64,000 nt of DNA, from assembly GCA_951800685.1 (NCBI GenBank), contig CATOJY010000003.1, positions 80,563 to 144,562 on the forward strand. Direction: 5' to 3'. The position numbers and the translations under genes are program-made. Positions 18,543-26,084 of the stretch are shown piece by piece. Within the stretch, counting starts at the first letter, position 1, and the number at the start of each line of letters is the position of its first letter. The stretch comes from an uncultured Lachnospiraceae bacterium. Lineage in GTDB: Bacteria > Bacillota > Clostridia > Lachnospirales > Lachnospiraceae. A model generated the notes under the pieces. The model saw only the letters and a list, made by a program, of their open reading frames with translations. It was not told the origin of the DNA and did no database searches.

Positions 18543-19377
18543 GCCATCCAAAGAGAAATTTGTACACTGGCCCAAAATATCGGTTAATATGTGCCCCGAT
18601 CAGCAGAATATACATCAACAGATAAAACCACAACATCAATATAACCACTGTCGTCAATCCTCCATAGGTGCCAAATCCATTGAAACTGTCCACATATACC
18701 GAAAAGGCATAGGAAGCAGCGCCCCACATAACCGCTGAAAAAGCGGCACCAGGAATCTGGCCCTTAAACCGCATCTTATTGTTCGGCACATAAGCATAGA
18801 TCAGGGCAAAGATAAGCGTCAGCACTGCCCAGGAAAAAAGAAACCGGAACCGCATCGCAAAATGCACCACGATATGCAGTGGCGGAATATCAGCTAAAAG
18901 GAAATCTACAATCAAATTTCCAAACACCATGACAAGCAGCGCCAGGGTCATCGCTGCCAAAATAATTACCGTATAAATACAGGCAATAAACCGGAGCACA
19001 AAATAATTACGCCGCTCCTCGAAATCGTTCACAGCATTTAACCCCCGGATTAACGCAAGCATGGCTTTGGATGCTGACCAGACCGTGACGATCGCAAAGA
19101 TCGTAATCGTTCCTGCAGATCTTGCATACACCTCAGACACAACACTGATGACCAATCCATCCATTGCATCCGGTGTAAATCTTGTGATGGCACTGATCAA
19201 ATTACCCTCCGTAAGTCTCGTATAAGGTAAAATAGCACATAGTGCCATCAATAACGGAATCATCGACAGAAACAGGAAAAAAGAAGTACTCGCTGCAAAG
19301 GCACTGATATTCTTTTTTGTCATCTGCCAATTAAAATCACGCATTATGTAATAAAGTCTGTAGAGCGTTCTCATCAT
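18517..19377 (-). CDS. YihY/BrkB-family membrane protein
   Basis: Polytopic membrane protein of the YihY/virulence-factor BrkB family (once called ribonuclease BN). About six hydrophobic segments are seen, beginning at residues 25–55 (AASTSFFLFLSMIPLLMALCAILPY). Later parts are VWSASKAMLALIRGLNAVN and the family-typical PNNKMRFKGQIPGAAFSAVMWGAAS. It is about 286 residues. The two adjacent ATGs at 19377/19374 follow GAGAAGGG; an upstream TTG at 19398 would add seven residues. It follows the SpoIID gene by 65 bases on the same strand. The function of the family is not settled. Confidence 0.88.
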   Translation of the reverse strand: MMRTLYRLYYIMRDFNWQMTKKNISAFAASTSFFLFLSMIPLLMALCAILPYTRLTEGNLISAITRFTPDAMDGLVISVVSEVYARSAGTITIFAIVTVWSASKAMLALIRGLNAVNDFEERRNYFVLRFIACIYTVIILAAMTLALLVMVFGNLIVDFLLADIPPLHIVVHFAMRFRFLFSWAVLTLIFALIYAYVPNNKMRFKGQIPGAAFSAVMWGAASYAFSVYVDSFNGFGTYGGLTTVVILMLWFYLLMYILLIGAHINRYFGPVYKFLFGWLDKSPKSH

Positions 19378-19442
19378 CAAACCATACCCTTCTCTCAATC
19401 CACACTTCTATCCCCGTAAGACTTGCAGCAGCCTTTACTAAT

Positions 19443-21683
19443 TCATGATTCTGTCAGCTCGCACCCTGGAAAGAAATATTCCAGGATACTACGATAAGAA
19501 ATTCCTTCTGCTCCCAACGCTTTCGCACCATTCTGCGACATCCCCACACCATGTCCGTATCCGCCGCCAACCAACGTATATCCTATCACATCTCTTTCTC
19601 TTTTTCCACATTCCAACACGAAAAATCCACTTGGAAGCAAGGTCCCTGGCACAAGAGCGCTGTCATCCTGCCTTATGACTTCACTCTCTCCATCACACAG
19701 TACACTACGAATATTATATTCCGACAAGATCTTATAACTGCCTTTTTCAGTCTCAATGAGCAGTTCTTCCGCCACCCCGCCTGCTCCCCGTCGAACAATC
19801 TCCAGATTTTTAATGTTTCCTGCTTCTTCTGGCGGCTCGGAGACATAGTATCCACCTTCACTCTTTGTCAGCACTGAAGCCGGTGTTTTATTATACTGTT
19901 CCTGCATACGTGCAAACAATGCCTGCTCATCTAATTCCTCCACCATATATCTCCATCGGTACCAAGGTTCTTCCCTCTCCAGATCTGCTTCGCCTTTTGA
20001 AGTAATGAATTGATAAAATATCTCTTCCTGACTCAGATCTTTTGCCAGATCTTTTGCCGCATCCTTGGTACTGTCCGCATCTGCCGCATACTGGTAGGCA
20101 TCCCAATCCAGCACCAGCGGCTGTAGATAAGAAATCGACTGTGCCTCTTTGGACTGCCAGATTCCTGCATCCGTGCCAACGCCGCAGGATGTAGAATAGT
20201 AATAATTCTGCGCCGGTTCTCCCTGGTAGGTCAACAATATACCGTTTGTCTCCTTTACCGCTTTGGTTGTCGCCGCATTTTCACTGCTGTTGTGATAAAC
20301 CTGGTAACTGGTCGTATCATCTACATGCGCTCCAAACTCTGGAAGCCCCGCGCGCAGAATATAGCGGTAAGCATATGTTCTTGCACAGACTGCCTGTGAC
20401 TTCAAGGATTCTATTGGATAGGAAGCCGGCATTTCACTAGGTACCACCGCATACAAATACTCCTCCAGGGGAAGCTCATTGATAACCACCAGCCCTTCCG
20501 CAGCGCGGCTGCATTCTATAATCCCACGGTAAGCATTGTCTTTCTTCGAACTTCCTTCCGTCTGCACCAATACCTTATCTGTCAATGCCTTACACTGATA
20601 ACTCCTTCTCTCTCCAATCTGTAGTTCCTCCGCACGTATCTGGATAACCTCATCATCTACCGTCAATTGCAGTTCATCATAATAATTGCTGTTTTTGGGC
20701 GTATTTTTCAACAAGACTCGAATCCTGTCTGCCGCTTCCTGCTCTGAAATCAATGCCGCACAGATCTTCCCCTTGTGGACCACATAATCCGTATCGGCAT
20801 AACCAATCCTAAGATCCACCCGTGACATACTCTCCAGACTGCCATAAAGCTTATATACTTCCATCCCTTCTGCGATCTGAAAGATACCGCTGCCCTCTAT
20901 CTCTATCTCCTCTTCTGTCATCCGAAGCAGCCTGCCATGTATCTTTTCATTCTTTTCCTTTGCATCGATGATCGTTCCATCCTGAAAGGTAAGATCTGCC
21001 ACTCTTTCTCTCTCAACAGGCCGCTTTGCCCCTGCCGCAAATTCAATCTGATGATAGAAACACGTCAGTGCACCGTCCGTGGATTCCATCACCCATACAT
21101 TATTCAGTGCATATGCTTCTGGCAGCACCTCAACTACCGTCAATAATTCGCTGCCTTTTACGTAAGCTTTCAGTCTTTGTAAATTGTTTTTCTCAAAAGC
21201 ATCCGAACTATACTGATAGGGCGTTTGCATCCCACCATTTTCTGTATACGCCGTTTTTGTCTCTGTATCGACCTTCAACAAAAAAAGGGTGGTTTCCCAA
21301 ATTGAGGATTCTACATCCAAATATGCCAGCATCAACCGGTAACTGGCATACCAGTCCTCCTTTAACAATGCGTGTTCTTCCTTATATTTATCTCCATAAT
21401 CGGGAATCCCTATCTCTTCCCCATCCACCAATTCATAAATCTGTATGTATTGTCCATAGGTCAGACTGTCTGCAGCATCCATTTTGTCTTCCTGCAAAAA
21501 AGACGTCTTCTCATCGGATATATCCAAAGCATGCAGCAATGTCACCACATCCGCCACAGTAATCTTTTCTCCTTCTAAAGGTTTTTTTTCTTCTTTCTTC
21601 CTTCCCAGCCAAATACAGACGAAAAACAACATTCCCAAAAAAATAAGTGCCAGTTTCATAAGCATCTTTGCGTCATATTTCAT
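19443..21683 (-). CDS. SpoIID/LytB-domain protein, membrane anchored
   Basis: A 746-residue protein with one N-terminal membrane segment (about residues 8–25) and a long extracytoplasmic part. The C-terminal third carries the SpoIID/LytB fold: VINELPLEEYLYAVVPSEMP, SLKSQAVCARTYA, YHNSSENAATTKAV, and the end motif GGYGHGVGMSQNGAKALG. SpoIID is a lytic transglycosylase acting on denuded glycan strands during engulfment; this protein is about twice as long, with an unassigned N-terminal region of about 350 residues, so it may be a vegetative or sporulation wall hydrolase. A structured RNA gene on the same strand ends about 70 bases upstream of it. Confidence 0.88.
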   Translation of the reverse strand: MKYDAKMLMKLALIFLGMLFFVCIWLGRKKEEKKPLEGEKITVADVVTLLHALDISDEKTSFLQEDKMDAADSLTYGQYIQIYELVDGEEIGIPDYGDKYKEEHALLKEDWYASYRLMLAYLDVESSIWETTLFLLKVDTETKTAYTENGGMQTPYQYSSDAFEKNNLQRLKAYVKGSELLTVVEVLPEAYALNNVWVMESTDGALTCFYHQIEFAAGAKRPVERERVADLTFQDGTIIDAKEKNEKIHGRLLRMTEEEIEIEGSGIFQIAEGMEVYKLYGSLESMSRVDLRIGYADTDYVVHKGKICAALISEQEAADRIRVLLKNTPKNSNYYDELQLTVDDEVIQIRAEELQIGERRSYQCKALTDKVLVQTEGSSKKDNAYRGIIECSRAAEGLVVINELPLEEYLYAVVPSEMPASYPIESLKSQAVCARTYAYRYILRAGLPEFGAHVDDTTSYQVYHNSSENAATTKAVKETNGILLTYQGEPAQNYYYSTSCGVGTDAGIWQSKEAQSISYLQPLVLDWDAYQYAADADSTKDAAKDLAKDLSQEEIFYQFITSKGEADLEREEPWYRWRYMVEELDEQALFARMQEQYNKTPASVLTKSEGGYYVSEPPEEAGNIKNLEIVRRGAGGVAEELLIETEKGSYKILSEYNIRSVLCDGESEVIRQDDSALVPGTLLPSGFFVLECGKRERDVIGYTLVGGGYGHGVGMSQNGAKALGAEGISYRSILEYFFPGCELTES

Positions 21684-21749
21684 TCCCGTTCTGATTTTTG
21701 ATCCCTGCCTTCTCTACTAAAATTATTTTTACAAAATTGCTTTCATAGC

Positions 21750-21977
21750 AAAAGCAGCCGCATAAAGCGACTGCCTTTTATCTTGCGTATACCCCGAAAT
21801 GCCGAATCTTGTATTTTGACTCCTAGCAAAGCTAGGTGGGTAACCGCAACCATACTTCTGTCTTCCACTGCATAAGGCCATAAAGCCGGAGGCCTGACAT
21901 CTATATGGCAATATAAGAATCCCGTTTAAAGTATCTGTAGGTTCAAAATAACAAGACTTTCTCGCACATTCCAGGTT
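21750..21977 (-). ncRNA. ssrS: Free-standing structured RNA, resembles 6S RNA
   Basis: About 228 nt with its own strong promoter and intrinsic terminator. A long closing stem forms between CTTGTTATTTTGAAC (21955–21941) and GTCAAAATACAAG (21820–21808). Inside it, ATACTT near 21932 can pair with AAGTAT near 21854, and the far end carries AGGCC/GGCCT. The 3' side of the central open region forms its own small hairpin CCTAGC-TTT-GCTAGG (21836–21822). One long rod with a central bubble and a 3'-side hairpin is the architecture of 6S RNA, which sequesters sigma-A RNA polymerase. The 5' end CCTGGAATGTGCGAG also recalls Bacillus 6S-1. The stem GGCAGTCGC/GCGGCTGC then TTTT (21774–21750) terminates it. 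The fold was done by eye, so the 6S call is a resemblance. Confidence 0.55.
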
Positions 21978-21983
21978 ATTTCT

Positions 21984-22012
21984 ATTATATCCGAGATAGT
22001 GACATATTACAA
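21984..22012 (-). promoter_or_regulatory. Sigma-A promoter of the structured RNA
   Basis: TTGTAA (22012–22007), a 17-base spacer and consensus TATAAT (21989–21984) on the minus strand. Transcription would begin near 21977. Confidence 0.75.
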
Positions 22013-22093
22013 CCAGATTTTATTGTTTTTCACCTCTTTTTGTGGCAAGCAGTAAAACTCAATTTTACGTAACCTTTCTTCCAAATAGTGTGC

Positions 22094-22145
22094 TATAATA
22101 AAAAAACGAGCATAGCTCGTTTACGAGATTCGCTTCGCGAACTCG
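22094..22145 (+). promoter_or_regulatory. Extended -10 promoter and two leader hairpins
   Basis: TGCTATAAT (TGn plus TATAAT at 22094–22099) is followed at once by two compact hairpins: ACGAGC-ATA-GCTCGT (22106–22120) and CGAG…CTCG with an inner TCGC/GCGA (22124–22145). A further short inverted repeat (ATGGA/TCCAT near 22180–22195) precedes the start codon at 22243. The leader of about 140 bases is long enough for post-transcriptional control, but no known riboswitch is recognised. Confidence 0.45.
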
Positions 22146-22242
22146 AATAAGCGTAGGAATCTCCTATACCATAAAAAACATGGATTTTATTCCATTTGAA
22201 AATAAACGTAAACTCTTATAAAAATAAAGGAGTCATTGAATT

Positions 22243-23787
22243 ATGATCAGCAAAACTCTGTTAGCCGGCTATTTTGTTTGGGGCATTCTTCTGCTTCTTT
22301 TATTCTGCCTAAGGCCCAAGTCCCGGCTGCATACAATAACATTGGAATCAGCAAACAGCATTTTTTCCCTTAGATGGATCTGTCTGGCAGTTTCTGCTGC
22401 GACGATCCTTGTATGCATTCTTCCTATGGGACTGTCGCCATCCTATAATGGGGAAACTCCTGACTACACAAACCAGTACGAACTCATGGCCGAATCTCTT
22501 CTCGATGGTCATCTCTATTTAGACTATGACGATATTGATCCTGAGCTTTTGGCCATGGAAAATCCCTACGATTTTGAAGCAAGAAAAGCAAATGAAGTAT
22601 CCTATCATTGGGATCATGCCTTTTACAAAGGCCATTACTATATGTATTTTGGCGTAGTTCCTGTTTTTCTTGTGTTCCTTCCCTATCGCATAATTACCGG
22701 TATGAACCTGACTACCTACCATGCCACCCAAATTTTTATTGCCCTCTTTATCTGCGGCACTTTTTCACTTTTTTCCCTGCTGGCCAGAACCTTTTTCCAA
22801 AAAATGTCTCTGTCCATGTACCTGATGCTTTCTGCTGCCTTTTCAGTCATGAGTGTCTGGTATAGTGTCGATGCGCCTGCTCTGTACTGCACCGCCATTT
22901 CCGCTGCAATCTGTCTGGAGATCTGGAGCATTTTCTGCTTTATTTATGCTGTATTTCAAAGCGAATCAGAAAAAAAGAGCATCCTGTATGCTTTTTTCGG
23001 CAGTTTGTCCGGTGCGCTGGCTTTTGGATGCCGGCCGCCGATCGCCCTGGCTAATATTATTGTGATTCCGCTGTTGATAGAATTTTTGCGTAGAAGAACC
23101 ATTACCTGGAAGCTACTAAAACAGCTTATCCTTGCTGCACTGCCTTATCTCGTCATCGGCATCTTGCTCATGCTCTATAACAATATGCGATTTGACTCTC
23201 CTTTTGAGTTTGGGCAGTCATATCAATTAACCATTACTGATCAAAGTAACTATGGCAGCTTTTTCTCACAGTTTAGTCTTCGCAAAATACTAAACGGTTT
23301 GTCTTCTTTCTTTATCCAGTCAAACCCCTTAAGTGATGCGTTTCCCTACGTCACTTTTAACGGAATTCTTGTGAATTTCCCCATTTTGTGCTTTTCTATA
23401 TTCGCAATGGCTTCTGAAGGTGTCCGCCGCAAAATCCGGGAAGAACATATGCAGTATTGCATTTTCTCCTTGTTCTGCATCCCTCTGCTCATTGCTGCCG
23501 CTGATATACTCTGGGCGCCCACAGTATTAGAAAGATACCGAATGGATATTTACTGGATTACAGGCATCCTCTGTTTCCTCATAATTGGCTGTTATCACAG
23601 TTGTCTATCTGCGCAATGCCCCAGAAGATTCAGCAGTCTAATCTCCATCTGGGCCTTGCTGACAATCTGTAAATGTTTTCTTCTATATCTTTTGCCGTAT
23701 GATTACAATTTTACCATGCATTTTCCGGAAAAACTGGAAAAAATCCGCAAAATTATCATGCTTGGCAAAGGTGTTGGCCTTATGTAA
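22243..23787 (+). CDS. Polytopic membrane protein, GT-C glycosyltransferase-like
   Basis: 514 residues with about ten to eleven predicted membrane segments. The first large outside loop, after segment two, contains NGETPDYTNQYELMAESLLDGHLYLD and a run of acidic residues (DYDDIDPE). An acidic first loop followed by many helices is the layout of GT-C fold, lipid-linked-sugar glycosyltransferases, but no exact family signature is recognised. ATG 22243 follows AAAGGAG. The last 105 bases overlap, tail to tail, the end of the opposite-strand membrane protein gene. A role in cell-surface polymer assembly is inference. Confidence 0.7.
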   Translation: MISKTLLAGYFVWGILLLLLFCLRPKSRLHTITLESANSIFSLRWICLAVSAATILVCILPMGLSPSYNGETPDYTNQYELMAESLLDGHLYLDYDDIDPELLAMENPYDFEARKANEVSYHWDHAFYKGHYYMYFGVVPVFLVFLPYRIITGMNLTTYHATQIFIALFICGTFSLFSLLARTFFQKMSLSMYLMLSAAFSVMSVWYSVDAPALYCTAISAAICLEIWSIFCFIYAVFQSESEKKSILYAFFGSLSGALAFGCRPPIALANIIVIPLLIEFLRRRTITWKLLKQLILAALPYLVIGILLMLYNNMRFDSPFEFGQSYQLTITDQSNYGSFFSQFSLRKILNGLSSFFIQSNPLSDAFPYVTFNGILVNFPILCFSIFAMASEGVRRKIREEHMQYCIFSLFCIPLLIAAADILWAPTVLERYRMDIYWITGILCFLIIGCYHSCLSAQCPRRFSSLISIWALLTICKCFLLYLLPYDYNFTMHFPEKLEKIRKIIMLGKGVGLM

Positions 23788-26073
23788 AACATGCAAAATT
23801 GCTATTAAGGTAAGCAGAGACAAAACATCCCCAATTTTCCAATACCAAGGTTCATAAAACTTTACATTGATTTCCCCTGAAAATCCTGCTGGAATAGATA
23901 CGGAAATCCGATAAGACGTTCCAGGTACGACCTGCAGCGTTTCTCCCTCTTGAGTCAATGCCTTATACCCTTTATACAAGAGTAGAGGAACTTCCACCTG
24001 CTGAACTTCGCCTGTCATGTTCCGGACAGAGAAAGCAACGGTGTTTCTACCATGTTCCCATTCTTCCACATTCACACAATTGCTGTCATAGATCAGTTTA
24101 TCCTCATACTTTGAGACATACTCTGCCAGCACATAACCTTCCGACCAGTTAAGCGGAAGATACTCCCCTCCCAGAACACTTGGCTGTATCTCTTTAGAAG
24201 CATTATGCGCTACCATTGTTGACAGATTGCCACCCTGATATACGCGATACACCTCTGCGCTCTGTAAACACTGACTCATGTACATTATTCCCTGCCAGAA
24301 AGATATGCCCACCAGGATGCCTGCGAAGATTCGCCTTTTGTTTAATGCAATCCATTCTTTTTGCAGGATCAGACACAGCAGACAGGTAAGCATAACCGCC
24401 GCAATAGATAGAATCCTCCACAAAAACTGAATGCTCACGATCGGAAGTCTGATAAATGGCAGCCACTCTGCCAGCCGGGTATAGGGAAACAAATAGGTCG
24501 CCATAAAGAGACTGAGCAGACACATAAGCGCTGTAAAAGTTTCCTTCCTTCTTTCTTCTGCACTTCCTTCTTTTCGAAACATGCATAAGAAAAACCAACC
24601 AACCAGTACAAGCAGCATGGTAATCCCGACAGTCAGCGGCATCTCTGCCGCACTTCCGTCAAAGACCGCAGATGAATGTCCAAAAACCGTATACTCTGTC
24701 ATGAACAACTGTGCCACAGATATCCCGCTCTTCTCAATCTGATAAGGCGTATATTTGTCAGCATTATTAATCACATAAGTGCCATTCAACATATAGTCTG
24801 AAAACGGCACCAAAAACCATGCATTTAATAAAACAGTTGCTATGACTGCTTTCATGACCACAAGCAGGGTCCCCTTGCGCATGATCTTCTTCCACAAGAT
24901 CATTGCAGATAGAATCACAAAAAGAGCCGTTATTTCCGTAGTAATCATATGAGAAAGAAAAATACCAGTACATCCGGCAGTGATCGTAATCCAGCTCTCC
25001 TTATGTTCCCTTGTCTCCTCCTGAAACGTATATAATTTCCAAAGTCCATACAAAACAAGGGGTATAAAAGCCATTGCAGTGTACTCTCCTACTGCCGCCC
25101 TCGTATAAATGCATGTCAAACGATACAGATTCAAAGAATACACTGCAGCACAAACCAGTCCGATTCTCTGATTGCTCATTTTGGTAAAACAATGATAAGC
25201 AATTCCCACAGTCAGTAAATTAATGAAAACAACATAACACTTATAGGCTGCCTGCACAGAGACACCAAAATACCTGAGTATCGCAGGAAAATACAAAAAC
25301 ATATCTCCATAAAATACAGAAGACGCATAACCATGTCCAGAAAGCCAGCCTGGTTGAATCCTGACAGGAAACATACCACCTTCTAGTCCTGCTTTGAGTC
25401 CCTCAATCCGCATTAAGTGAAAGTACAGATCATGGGAATTCAGGAACAGATAATCCACCATCAACGGAATACTGCTGAAAGCCACAAGAACTGCCAAGGC
25501 TTTGTAAGTTGCTGAAATCACTCTGCGCTCTCTTCTTCCTGATAGAACAAGATACAACAGACCATCGAAAATAAACAGAAAAGCTGCCATCCTGAAAACA
25601 AAGTTTCTTACAGCATTGTCCGCATAAGTAATATGGATATTCCTGAGCAGAAGATATTCCCCCTCCTGCGCAGGATCCGGAAAAATCCCTCTGACCTGTA
25701 TCTGCCGGTCCGCATCTTTGATCCTAAAATCACAACTGACCTCATTCTTTTCTGACAGAGGAATCTCTCCACTAATTTCACTGTTATACTGCCCGCCAGG
25801 ATGCACTACTTTCAGCTGTGCCTCTCCTTCATATTCATACTGGACTTCCAGTTTATACAGTCCCTTCGGTAAAGTAAAGGAAGGGGTTGCTATATAGTTT
25901 CCCTCTGAGGAACGATCCAGGTAAAACTCATTTTCCCCAAGATCATTGAGCAGTTCTTCCTGCGGGTACATTAGCTCTATGCTCTCTCTTCTGCCATAAA
26001 TATATCCGGAAATGATAAGAACAAATACTTCCAGTACAATCATGCAGAATACTATTTTTTTATTTAATTTCAT
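23683..26073 (-). CDS. Large membrane protein, PTPS-related/YfhO-like GT-C type
   Basis: About 796 residues: an N-terminal membrane segment (about 7–28), an extracytoplasmic beta-rich domain (about 30–150), then about twelve membrane segments and a C-terminal soluble beta-rich domain (about 640–760) with a last helix. The stretch NSHDLYFHLMRIEGLKAGLE, with GYASSVFYGDMFLYFPA after it, is typical of the '6-pyruvoyl-tetrahydropterin synthase related' membrane family (PF10131), whose members are thought to be GT-C glycosyltransferases. It starts 11 bases after alaS on the same strand, so it is probably co-transcribed. Its 3' end overlaps the convergent neighbour by 105 bases. Confidence 0.75.
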   Translation of the reverse strand: MKLNKKIVFCMIVLEVFVLIISGYIYGRRESIELMYPQEELLNDLGENEFYLDRSSEGNYIATPSFTLPKGLYKLEVQYEYEGEAQLKVVHPGGQYNSEISGEIPLSEKNEVSCDFRIKDADRQIQVRGIFPDPAQEGEYLLLRNIHITYADNAVRNFVFRMAAFLFIFDGLLYLVLSGRRERRVISATYKALAVLVAFSSIPLMVDYLFLNSHDLYFHLMRIEGLKAGLEGGMFPVRIQPGWLSGHGYASSVFYGDMFLYFPAILRYFGVSVQAAYKCYVVFINLLTVGIAYHCFTKMSNQRIGLVCAAVYSLNLYRLTCIYTRAAVGEYTAMAFIPLVLYGLWKLYTFQEETREHKESWITITAGCTGIFLSHMITTEITALFVILSAMILWKKIMRKGTLLVVMKAVIATVLLNAWFLVPFSDYMLNGTYVINNADKYTPYQIEKSGISVAQLFMTEYTVFGHSSAVFDGSAAEMPLTVGITMLLVLVGWFFLCMFRKEGSAEERRKETFTALMCLLSLFMATYLFPYTRLAEWLPFIRLPIVSIQFLWRILSIAAVMLTCLLCLILQKEWIALNKRRIFAGILVGISFWQGIMYMSQCLQSAEVYRVYQGGNLSTMVAHNASKEIQPSVLGGEYLPLNWSEGYVLAEYVSKYEDKLIYDSNCVNVEEWEHGRNTVAFSVRNMTGEVQQVEVPLLLYKGYKALTQEGETLQVVPGTSYRISVSIPAGFSGEINVKFYEPWYWKIGDVLSLLTLIAILHVLHKANTFAKHDNFADFFQFFRKMHGKIVIIRQKI

Positions 26074-26084
26074 GGCCACTCTTC

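Noticed and set aside
21750..21977. c-di-GMP (GEMM) riboswitch in front of the SpoIID gene
   Set aside because: The phrase GGTTGCGGTTACC looked similar, but the conserved two-helix ligand pocket is absent, while the segment ends in a terminator far from a start codon and has a 6S-like rod fold.
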